From Acidimicrobiia bacterium (GTDB lineage: Bacteria > Actinomycetota > Acidimicrobiia > Acidimicrobiales > Aldehydirespiratoraceae), in assembly GCA_022821685.1 (NCBI GenBank), contig JAJEDD010000036.1, forward strand, positions 1-46,927: a stretch of DNA of 46,927 bases, given 5' to 3'. Shown in pieces: positions 40,345 to 46,927 of the stretch. A program made the translations under genes and the position numbers. Every line of letters begins with the position of its first letter. Positions within the stretch are counted from its first letter, which is position 1. The notes under the pieces are model-generated. The model was given only the letters and a program-made list of their open reading frames with translations, was not told where the DNA came from and did not search any database.

Positions 40345-42167
40345 CCGAGAACCTCGATCTGGCCGAGCTGCTGCGCGACTACATGAGCCAGCTCGCCAGT
40401 GCACAGGAGTGCGACAAGGCGTTCGAGGTGTTGCGCTCGCTGACGGTGTGCGATCCCACCGTCGGATCGGGGGCGTTCCTGTTCGCCGCGCTCGACGTGC
40501 TGCAACCGCTCTATGAGGAGGTACTGGCCCGCGGCTCGGAGCTCGAGGCCGAGGGCAAGCCGGCACCCGCCTTCCTCGCCGAGGCGGCCGAGCATCACAG
40601 CGCCAAGCACTGGATCGTCAAGACGATCTGTTTGCGCAACCTGTTCGGCGTCGATCTGATGCGCGAGGCCCCCGAGATCGCCAAGCTGCGTCTGTTCTTG
40701 AAGCTCGCCGCCCAGATCGACACAGTGGACCATCTGGAGCCGCTGCCCGACCTAGACTTCAACATCAAATGCGGCAACCTGCTGGTCGGCATCGCGGATG
40801 CCCGCGACGCCCGTGAGCGCCTCGGGGAGGGCCGCCTCGACCTGGGAGGCGAGATCGCTGAGATCGAGCAGGTGTCCGCGGGGGTGGCCGCCGCCTACGA
40901 CGGTTTCGTCGAAGCCCAGCAAGAAGTGGCCGGAGCGGACCTCGCTGACACCAAGGAGGAACTCGCAGCCCAGTTCGATTCGGCCCGCGGCCGCTGCAAC
41001 GAGCTGCTGCACAGCCTTCGTGGCACCTACTCGTACGAGAAGTGGATCGACGCGCATCAGCCGTTCCACTGGTTCGTGGAGTTCTCGAGCGTGTGGCGCA
41101 ACGGCGGCTTCGACGTGGTGATCGGCAACCCGCCCTACATCAAGACCAGCCTCGTAACCGACTACACCTGGACCGGCTACAAGACCCAGAAGTGCCCCGA
41201 CCTCTACGCAGTCTGTATGGAGCGAGCCTCAACCCTGCTGAATGAGAACGGCCGCTTCGCCATGATAGTAATGCACTCCCTCTGCTTCAGCCGCCACTTC
41301 GAGCCCCTTCGCAAGTGGATGCTCAGCAATGCGGGATCAGTCTGGGTCTCGAGTTATGCGCGGCGACCGGACAGTCTGTTTGCTGGGTCGGCAGCTGTGC
41401 GTAACTCAATAGTTCTAGCCTCGCGCGCTGGCGTTGCGAGGCTGGTGGTGTCGCGAATCCGGAGATGGCCACCGCAAGCTCGTGATTCGCTCTTCTCTCA
41501 TGTGCAGTATGCATCATGTCGCCCGGTCTTGATGAGATGTGGAACCTTGCATCAGTGGCCGTTCATTGAGGATAGCGGTCTAGCCGATCACCTGTGCCAG
41601 TTGGTTGGTGGCAGTAGTCTGTCTGAACAGGACGTATCTCCGGCAGATCATGCACTTGGCTACAAGACGACGGCTCTTTATCAGCTTGGAGTCTACGCGG
41701 ACGAGCCACCGACCGTTGATCCGACGACAGGGGAGGCCACCACCACCAATAGTGAAAGGTCAGGATGGCTGTACTTCGGATCGCAGGTTCAGCGTGACTT
41801 GGCGCTCGTAGCATTGGCTGGTCGCTGGGGATATTTGTGGTGGTTGACTTACTCGGACGAGTTCGATGTCACCCGCAGCACGCTTGCAGCGTTTCCGGGT
41901 GACATCGAACGGCTTTGCAACCGCACACCGGGTGACATGGAACTCGTGATTCTACTTGACCTGTCAAGAACCCTTCGAGAGGAAATGCCCAATCACATCG
42001 CATGGATGAAGAAGGCAGGTGTGATGGTTGGACGTTACAACATGTTGAAGTTGCGCCACATCACAGACCGGGCCGACTGGATTCTGGCCAAGATGTGGGG
42101 CATTGAGGACGCGTTCGAGGCGGCGGGGAACCTGCGCGACCGCATGATTTTCGGCAACAAAGAATGA
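40203..42167 (+). CDS. PglX/Eco57I-like adenine methyltransferase, C-terminal part with catalytic motifs
   Basis: 654 aa from the first possible start (GTG 40203); homologous sequence actually resumes directly after the G tract. It contains the SAM motif CDPTVGSGAFLFAALDVL near residue 95, the IVKTICLRNLFGVDL block, and catalytic motif IV VIGNPPYIKT near 305. The last ~270 residues should hold the target recognition domain. DNA from about 41330 on is clearly less GC-rich and more mixed in codon use than the catalytic part, as if the recognition domain was exchanged. It methylates adenine in a specific DNA site. Alone, without the N-terminal part, it is probably inactive. Confidence 0.88.
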   Translation: MDLPDPGDDLALPGERWCDVVHRRDRYIRQVGLLSDPDRDWSINDAITENLDLAELLRDYMSQLASAQECDKAFEVLRSLTVCDPTVGSGAFLFAALDVLQPLYEEVLARGSELEAEGKPAPAFLAEAAEHHSAKHWIVKTICLRNLFGVDLMREAPEIAKLRLFLKLAAQIDTVDHLEPLPDLDFNIKCGNLLVGIADARDARERLGEGRLDLGGEIAEIEQVSAGVAAAYDGFVEAQQEVAGADLADTKEELAAQFDSARGRCNELLHSLRGTYSYEKWIDAHQPFHWFVEFSSVWRNGGFDVVIGNPPYIKTSLVTDYTWTGYKTQKCPDLYAVCMERASTLLNENGRFAMIVMHSLCFSRHFEPLRKWMLSNAGSVWVSSYARRPDSLFAGSAAVRNSIVLASRAGVARLVVSRIRRWPPQARDSLFSHVQYASCRPVLMRCGTLHQWPFIEDSGLADHLCQLVGGSSLSEQDVSPADHALGYKTTALYQLGVYADEPPTVDPTTGEATTTNSERSGWLYFGSQVQRDLALVALAGRWGYLWWLTYSDEFDVTRSTLAAFPGDIERLCNRTPGDMELVILLDLSRTLREEMPNHIAWMKKAGVMVGRYNMLKLRHITDRADWILAKMWGIEDAFEAAGNLRDRMIFGNKE

Positions 42168-42228
42168 TGTAGATGAGTCCACTTTGCACACACCGTACGC
42201 GTGCGCGCAGGGCCGAGAAACGGGCGAG

Positions 42229-42660
42229 TTACTTGTCCAGTCGCAGGGGACCGTGGCTGTACTGGATCCAGACCCGCGGGCTGTATGGGAGTTCGGCCAG
42301 TTTGTGTCGCCAGCCCGCCAATCGGCGTGAGATCACGTTGATCTGATTCTGGAGACCTTGGATCTCATGGGCAAAGACGATGACTTCTAGGCCGCTATCC
42401 GCCAGTTCTTGGGTGCGAGCGCTGCGAGCCCGAAAGTCCTCGTCGCATGTGACCAGCACTGCCTCGTTCTCAACGCACCAGGCCGCGACGGCCGTGTCGG
42501 GCGCATCTGATCGGCCCCGCACTGATGATGCGAGTCCAACAACTCGCGAGACATGGACCACCTCGGCGGTGCCGGGATCGATGGCGTCAGCGACCCGATA
42601 TGAGAGGTTTGCGTCCAGGCAGAAGCGAACCTCGGTTGGCTTACGACCAGAACTTGGCAA
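42229..42660 (-). CDS. DUF5615 PIN-like toxin
   Basis: 143 aa. RFCLDANLSYRVADAI near residue 12 and VLVTCDEDFRARSA near residue 75 give the conserved acidic residues of the DUF5615 branch of PIN-like nucleases; DAPDTAVAAWCVENEA lies between. Start TTG 42660, overlapping the antitoxin gene by 20 nt; no better start is visible. Expected to be an RNase held by the DUF433 partner upstream. It is encoded opposite to the flanking methyltransferase and helicase. Confidence 0.8.
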   Translation of the reverse strand: MPSSGRKPTEVRFCLDANLSYRVADAIDPGTAEVVHVSRVVGLASSVRGRSDAPDTAVAAWCVENEAVLVTCDEDFRARSARTQELADSGLEVIVFAHEIQGLQNQINVISRRLAGWRHKLAELPYSPRVWIQYSHGPLRLDK

Positions 42661-43312
42661 CGCCTCTTACCTGGCGGACGCTCAGCTCGTACCAGTCGGC
42701 CACTTCGAATTCGGTTGCTTCGGCGAGGTTGGCCTTGATGGTCGACACCGGGATACGGGTGCCGCGCACGACGGGAGCGCCGAAACGGATCGCCGGGTCG
42801 ATCCCCACCCAGGGCGAGATGTCCCAGGCGGCGGCCACATCGCCCACGAAGCGGATCTCGTGGGCGAAGGTTCGTACCGCGTCGCGGAACGCCAACTGCC
42901 GCGGGTTGCGGCCCACAAGTTCTTCGGTGCGCCCCACCACATCGGCCCAGACACTGCCGCCGTCGGTGAAGAACGAGCGGTGAGCGAGGGGCCGGGCAAC
43001 GTCCGGCTCGGCGCTTCGCAAGGCCTCGAGCACCTTGCGCACCTTCTGCAGCGAAGTTCCCTCCTCACGGAAGCGGCGCACCGTCTCGAGGCTCACCAGG
43101 TCGTGAAAGCTGATCGTCTCGATGGAGTGGGGGCCGCCCGTCGGCGCGATGATCACCGCAAGCCACCGTCGCAACTGCTCCCGGGTCGCCCGGCTGCCCC
43201 TGCCCACGATGGTTGCTGCCTGCGGGAACGAATAGATGCCCTCGGACAGGAGCACGTCGGCATCGGCAGGTGGCGCTGCGTGGGCGGTCGGGGTCGGACT
43301 CACGCACTCCAC
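42641..43312 (-). CDS. DUF433 antitoxin with N-terminal MerR-like domain
   Basis: 223 aa. N-terminal IYSFPQAATIVGRGSRATRE and LRRWL look like a MerR-type winged helix. The C-terminal ~75 residues are the DUF433 domain: ISPWVGIDPAIRFGAPVVRG, TRIPVSTIKANL, and YELSVRQVRGVAKFW. Such two-domain DUF433 proteins pair with DUF5615 toxins and probably repress their own operon. GTG 43312 or 43303 start. Only 62 bp separate it from the divergent helicase gene, so its binding there could also affect the defence gene (inference). Confidence 0.82.
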   Translation of the reverse strand: MECVSPTPTAHAAPPADADVLLSEGIYSFPQAATIVGRGSRATREQLRRWLAVIIAPTGGPHSIETISFHDLVSLETVRRFREEGTSLQKVRKVLEALRSAEPDVARPLAHRSFFTDGGSVWADVVGRTEELVGRNPRQLAFRDAVRTFAHEIRFVGDVAAAWDISPWVGIDPAIRFGAPVVRGTRIPVSTIKANLAEATEFEVADWYELSVRQVRGVAKFWS

Positions 43313-43374
43313 GGTAATGCGAGTCCACTCGGTGGAGGCGGCTTCTGGGCAGCGCCTGCAGGAGGCAGCCGGGC

Positions 43375-46300
43375 GTGCCGTTGATTCTGGACAACATTGA
43401 GCTTGGCACTGAGCGGGAGCTGCTGGCGACGCTGGGGTCGTCGTATCGGCTGGATGCGGCTATCGGCTATTTCAACCTTCGGGGCTGGAAGCTGCTGGCC
43501 GAGGCGGTGGATGCGCTGCCGCAGCGGACGGACGGGCCGAAGGCCCGGATACTGGTCGGGATACACGAGCCGCCGCCAGACGAGATGCGCCGGCTGGCTC
43601 GGATGCGCGAGCCCGACCCCACCGACAACCGCACCGCGGCCCGGTTGAAGGATGAGACGGTCACCGAGTATCGCAGCCAGCTGCAGATCGGTCTGCCCAC
43701 CGAGGGCGACGAGACCGCGCTTCGGGCGCTGCTTCGCCAGGTCACCTCCGGCGACGTGCAGGTGCGGGTACACACCGCCCACCGGCTCCACGCCAAGCTC
43801 TACCTCTGCCACCGCGACGACACCGCCGCGCCCAGGGTCGGCTACGTCGGGTCGTCCAACCTCACGGTGGCCGGGCTGCGCGAGCAGGGCGAGCTCAACG
43901 TCGATGTGGTCGACGGCGACGCCACCGACAAGCTGCACCGCTGGTTCGAGGACCGCTGGAACGACCCCTTCACCGTCGATGCCATGCCCGAGCTGGCCGA
44001 GTCGCTGCAAGAGTCGTGGGCGTCGGAGGAGCAGCTCGACCCGTACCTCGTGTACCTGAAGATGGCCTACCACCTGTCGAAAGAGGCCCGCGAGGGCCTG
44101 ATCGAGTACGGCCTGCCCGCCTCGATGCAGGACGAACTGCTGGACTTCCAGGCCGCCGCAGTGAAGATCGCGGCCCGGATCGTGATGCAGAAGGGCGGCG
44201 CCATGATCGGCGACGTGGTCGGGCTGGGCAAGACGCTCGTCGGCACTGCGGTGGCCCGGCTGCTGCAAGAGGAGCAGGGTTTCGAGACGCTGGTGGTGTG
44301 CCCCAAGAACCTCACCGAGATGTGGGAGTCGTATCTGCACACCTACGAGGTGAGGGGCAAGGTGGAGTCGCTGTCGATGGTGCACAAGACCCTGCCCGAC
44401 GCCCGCCGCTACCGGCTGGTGATCATCGACGAGGCTCACAACCTCCGAAGCGACAAGCGCCGCGACCACGGCGTGCTCCGCAGCTACATCGCTGACAACG
44501 ACTCCAGGACGCTGCTGCTCACCGCCACGCCTTACAACAAGCAGTTCGGCGACCTTGCCTCCCAGCTCTCGCTGTTCATCCGGCCCGACACCGACCTGGG
44601 CCTGCGCCCGCAGCGGGCCATCGCGGAGGTCGGCGCCGCCGATTTCGAGCTGGCCTGCAACGGGCTTACCTCCAAACTGAGCGCCTTCAAGCGCTCCGAG
44701 CATCTCGCTGACTGGCAGGCGCTGATGTCGCAGTATCTGGTGCGCCGGACCCGCCGCTTCGTGGAGGACAACTACGCGCAGGCCGACGAGGAGGGGCGCC
44801 GCTACCTGGAGTTCGGCACCGGCAAGCGCTTCTATTTCCCGCGGCGGGTGGCGAAGCCGCTGGACCGAACCCTCGCCGAAGACGATCCGGCCCATGCCAT
44901 GGCCTCGGACGCCACGCTCGACTCGATCCGCGACCTGCTGCTGCCCCGCTACCGGCTGGGCGACTACATCGATGCCGGATTCGAGCCGTCGGACCCGGCG
45001 GAGCGCCAACTTGTGGACGACCTGCAGAGTTCGGCCCGAGGCAACCTGGCCGGGTTCACCCGAGTGACGATGTTCAAGCGGCTGTCGTCGTCGGGGCCGG
45101 CGTTCATCGCGACGCTGCGGCGGCATCGGCTTCGGAATCTGGTGGCCGCGCACGCGCTCGACCGCGGCCTGTCTGTGCCGATTGGCACAGTCGACAACGC
45201 GCTGTGGGCGGCCGAGGCAGACGAGGATCCCGAAGACAGTGACGACGCGGAACTGTTCGAGGCCGACTCCGACACCGCCGCCGTCGCCTACGACAAGCTT
45301 CAGGCCAAGAACCCCAAAGCGATTCGCTGGGCGCCCAGCCGCATGTTCGGCGACGGTCTGGCCGACGACCTGCGCCACGACGCCGAGGTCATCACCGAGA
45401 TGCTCGACCGGTTCGGCGCCTGGGACGCCGAGCGCGACGGCAAGATCGCGGCACTCGAGGGCTTGCTCACCGACCGCTACCCCGACCACAAGGTGCTCAT
45501 CTTCACCGAGGCGGCCGACACCGCCCGCTACGTGTGGGAGGAACTGCTGCGCCGCGGCGTCGAGGCCGTTGGGATGGTCACCGGCGACTCTGAGAATCCG
45601 ACCGCGCTGGCCCAGCGATTCTCGCCGGAGTCCAACCGCGTCGGCGCCGACGGCGGCCCCGCATCCGGCGAACTGCGGGTGCTGGTGTCCACCGATGTGC
45701 TCTCAGAGGGTCAGAACCTCCAGGACGCCCACATCATCGTCAACTACGACCTGCCGTGGGCCATCGTCAAGCTCGTGCAGCGGGCCGGGCGGGTGGACCG
45801 CATCGGCCAGAACTCGCCCGAAGTGCTGGTCTACTCGCTGATGCCGGCCCAGTCGGTGGAAGACGAGATCAACCTTCGGGGACGCATCCGCGAGCGCCTG
45901 GGCGAGAACGCCCGCCTGCTCGGCTCCGACGAGGCGTTCTTCGGCGATCCCAGCGAACGCCAGAGCATCTCCGGCGTCTACGACGAGTCTTCCGCGCACG
46001 GACTGGCCGGCCCCGGCACGGAGGAAGTCGACCCTGTGTCGATGGCCTATGAGATCTGGCGTCACGCCAGCGACAACCATCTCGACCTCGCCCAGCGTGC
46101 CGCTGCGTTACCCAACATCGTGTACTCCACCAAGCACACCAGCGGCGACGATCGCGGCACCGGACTGCTGGTTCACACCCAGACCGTCTCAGGCCTCGAC
46201 ACGTTCGCATTCGTCGAGCCCGGCGGCCAGGCCCGTCAAGTCACCCCGCAGGAAGCCCTGCGGCTCGCCGAATGCGAACCCGCCACCCCGTCAGTGCCGC

Positions 46301-46683
46301 GCCTCGACAACCACCACGACCTCACCGCCGCCGCGCTCGGCGGTCCGCTGCGAACCCCCGCCGGACGCGCCACCGGAGCCCTGCAGGGAGTCCGGGACAG
46401 GGTCTGGCGAAGGCTGCACGAACAGATGGACAGCTTCAGTGACAACCTGCTGTTCACCAGAGCCGACCTCGAAGCAGCCCACGACGCCATCAACGAACGC
46501 CCTCTCTACGAGTCAGCCATCCACCGCTTGGCCAATGCAGTCCGCGAGCGCAGTGCCGAAGACCTCGCCGCCCTCGTTGTGGACCTCCACAACGACAATC
46601 GCCTCTGCGTGCGCCCCACCCCCGACGCCGCCGACAACGAACCAGCCATCGTCTGCACCATGGGACTGCGGGCCGACCACTGA
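43375..46683 (+). CDS. PLD-nuclease/SNF2 helicase fusion (defence-island effector)
   Basis: 1102 aa. Residues about 15-180 are a phospholipase D-like nuclease domain with an HKD half-site (LHAKLYL and VGSSNLTVAGL). Residues about 250-480 are helicase domain 1 (GDVVGLGKTLVGTAVA Walker A; VIIDEAHNLRSDKRRDH). Residues about 690-850 are helicase domain 2 (VLIFTEAADTARYVWEELL, VSTDVLSEGQNLQDAH, QRAGRVDRIGQNSPEVLVY). A C-terminal ~230-residue domain is unassigned. GTG 43375 has GGAGG 9 nt upstream. Such proteins recur beside PglX/Eco57I-like methylases and recall DrmC+DrmD of DISARM; the likely role is translocation along and cutting of unmodified DNA. Confidence 0.9.
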   Translation: MPLILDNIELGTERELLATLGSSYRLDAAIGYFNLRGWKLLAEAVDALPQRTDGPKARILVGIHEPPPDEMRRLARMREPDPTDNRTAARLKDETVTEYRSQLQIGLPTEGDETALRALLRQVTSGDVQVRVHTAHRLHAKLYLCHRDDTAAPRVGYVGSSNLTVAGLREQGELNVDVVDGDATDKLHRWFEDRWNDPFTVDAMPELAESLQESWASEEQLDPYLVYLKMAYHLSKEAREGLIEYGLPASMQDELLDFQAAAVKIAARIVMQKGGAMIGDVVGLGKTLVGTAVARLLQEEQGFETLVVCPKNLTEMWESYLHTYEVRGKVESLSMVHKTLPDARRYRLVIIDEAHNLRSDKRRDHGVLRSYIADNDSRTLLLTATPYNKQFGDLASQLSLFIRPDTDLGLRPQRAIAEVGAADFELACNGLTSKLSAFKRSEHLADWQALMSQYLVRRTRRFVEDNYAQADEEGRRYLEFGTGKRFYFPRRVAKPLDRTLAEDDPAHAMASDATLDSIRDLLLPRYRLGDYIDAGFEPSDPAERQLVDDLQSSARGNLAGFTRVTMFKRLSSSGPAFIATLRRHRLRNLVAAHALDRGLSVPIGTVDNALWAAEADEDPEDSDDAELFEADSDTAAVAYDKLQAKNPKAIRWAPSRMFGDGLADDLRHDAEVITEMLDRFGAWDAERDGKIAALEGLLTDRYPDHKVLIFTEAADTARYVWEELLRRGVEAVGMVTGDSENPTALAQRFSPESNRVGADGGPASGELRVLVSTDVLSEGQNLQDAHIIVNYDLPWAIVKLVQRAGRVDRIGQNSPEVLVYSLMPAQSVEDEINLRGRIRERLGENARLLGSDEAFFGDPSERQSISGVYDESSAHGLAGPGTEEVDPVSMAYEIWRHASDNHLDLAQRAAALPNIVYSTKHTSGDDRGTGLLVHTQTVSGLDTFAFVEPGGQARQVTPQEALRLAECEPATPSVPRLDNHHDLTAAALGGPLRTPAGRATGALQGVRDRVWRRLHEQMDSFSDNLLFTRADLEAAHDAINERPLYESAIHRLANAVRERSAEDLAALVVDLHNDNRLCVRPTPDAADNEPAIVCTMGLRADH

Positions 46684-46753
46684 CGCTTCGGCAACCTTAG
46701 CCTGGATCCACCGGTGTGGTGAGTGTTCGGGGGTTGGCGCGTCCGCCGGAAAG

Positions 46754-46813
46754 GCCTCCTGACATGGGAGAATGCTGTTTGAGGTGACGGTCATTCTGGC
46801 CATGTGAGGAGGC
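46754..46813 (+). promoter_or_regulatory. long hairpin that covers the transposase ribosome-binding site
   Basis: GCCTCCTGACATGG (46754-46767) pairs with CCATGTGAGGAGGC (46800-46813), with one mismatch, and AGAATG (46769-46774) with CATTCT (46792-46797). The 3' arm contains AGGAGG (46807-46812), 8 nt before GTG 46821. Read-through RNA would therefore hide the ribosome-binding site, a known way for insertion sequences to limit transposase made from outside promoters. Confidence 0.65.
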
Positions 46814-46820
46814 ACTTCCT

Positions 46821-46927
46821 GTGAGCAGCGTAGCTGGTGGGATCGACGGGATCGAGGCGGTCTTCGACGACGGGTCTTTGGTGGCTGATGCGGGCCTGTT
46901 GTTGGCGGGCACGTTGATGGGCCGTTT
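46821..46927 (+). CDS. IS1380-like transposase, N-terminal fragment (continues past window)
   Basis: 35 codons are visible: GGIDGIEAVFDDGSLVADAG then LLLAGTLMGR, matching the start of IS1380-type DDE transposases (VxFDDxxLVAxAGLLLxxTL). GTG 46821 with AGGAGG 8 nt upstream inside a hairpin. The window edge cuts the rest, so intactness is unknown. Confidence 0.65.
   Translation, partial: MSSVAGGIDGIEAVFDDGSLVADAGLLLAGTLMGR

Larger units (their letters stand above)
46714..46927 (+). mobile_element. left end of an insertion sequence, probably IS1380 family
   Basis: The noncoding segment after the helicase stop and the transposase start belong to an IS running off the right edge. The left boundary is uncertain because the other end is not in the window; it lies between 46684 and about 46754. 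Confidence 0.5.

Noticed and set aside
43300..45489. 729-aa open frame antisense to the PLD-SNF2 gene
   Set aside because: Mirror of GC-biased codons; the plus strand has complete helicase motifs.
1..46927. tRNA, rRNA or other structural RNA genes
   Set aside because: No cloverleaf with a CCA-proximal end or conserved rRNA segment noticed while reading; a covariance-model search could not be run.

Overview
The window is high-GC, densely packed bacterial DNA from the Actinomycetota. An uncultured Acidimicrobiia-like lineage is my best guess, inferred rather than shown. The reasons are a HelD/HelR-type helicase, a DtxR/IdeR regulator, a very long Lhr helicase, many GTG/TTG starts, ATGA/GTGA gene overlaps and several promoters of the form TTGAnn-N19-TAnnnT, or a bare TAnnnT box 6-8 nt before the start codon (leaderless mRNAs).

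Layout. 0.2-2.1 kb: cysteine desulfurase and a coiled-coil membrane protein. 2.1-7.2 kb (minus): envelope glycolipid/lipoprotein operon of apolipoprotein N-acyltransferase-like protein, GT4 glycosyltransferase, methyltransferase and an alpha/alpha-toroid prenyltransferase-like protein. 7.2-11.8 kb (minus): patatin, HemE, HemY-type oxidase and a nucleotidyl cyclase. 12.0-15.4 kb (plus): RNA-polymerase-recycling helicase and an orphan ABC ATPase. 15.4-21.7 kb: catabolic genes (Rieske monooxygenase, amidohydrolase, PanB-like enzyme, RHH regulator, aldo/keto reductase, enolase-superfamily dehydratase). 21.7-24.6 kb: a lower-GC island with a secreted serine protease, a lipoprotein and a LuxR-type regulator. 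24.7-31.1 kb (minus): substrate-binding protein, ATPase, tandem-fused permease, ring-hydroxylating dioxygenase beta and alpha, and PhyH dioxygenase, read as uptake plus oxidation of a small, perhaps aromatic, substrate. 31.3-37.1 kb: DtxR regulator and Lhr. 37.1-46.9 kb: a defence island with Fic protein, a PglX/Eco57I-like adenine methyltransferase interrupted at a G9 tract, a DUF433/DUF5615 toxin-antitoxin pair, a PLD-SNF2 helicase-nuclease, and the edge of an IS1380-like element.

Two things stand out. First, the methyltransferase reading frame is broken exactly at a run of nine G; ten (or seven) would restore one ~1083-aa protein. That is what a phase-variable defence methylase would look like, and it sits with a PLD-SNF2 effector. 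Second, operon junctions across the window carry imperfect direct repeats, often with a 67-80-bp period, and at five of them these create short ORFs joined by stop/start overlaps to the gene before and the gene after. Related in-frame duplications lie in the tails and linkers of the glycosyltransferase and Lhr. I know of no described element of this kind. A third, probably linked, feature is a dispersed ~123-bp intergenic repeat in three copies.
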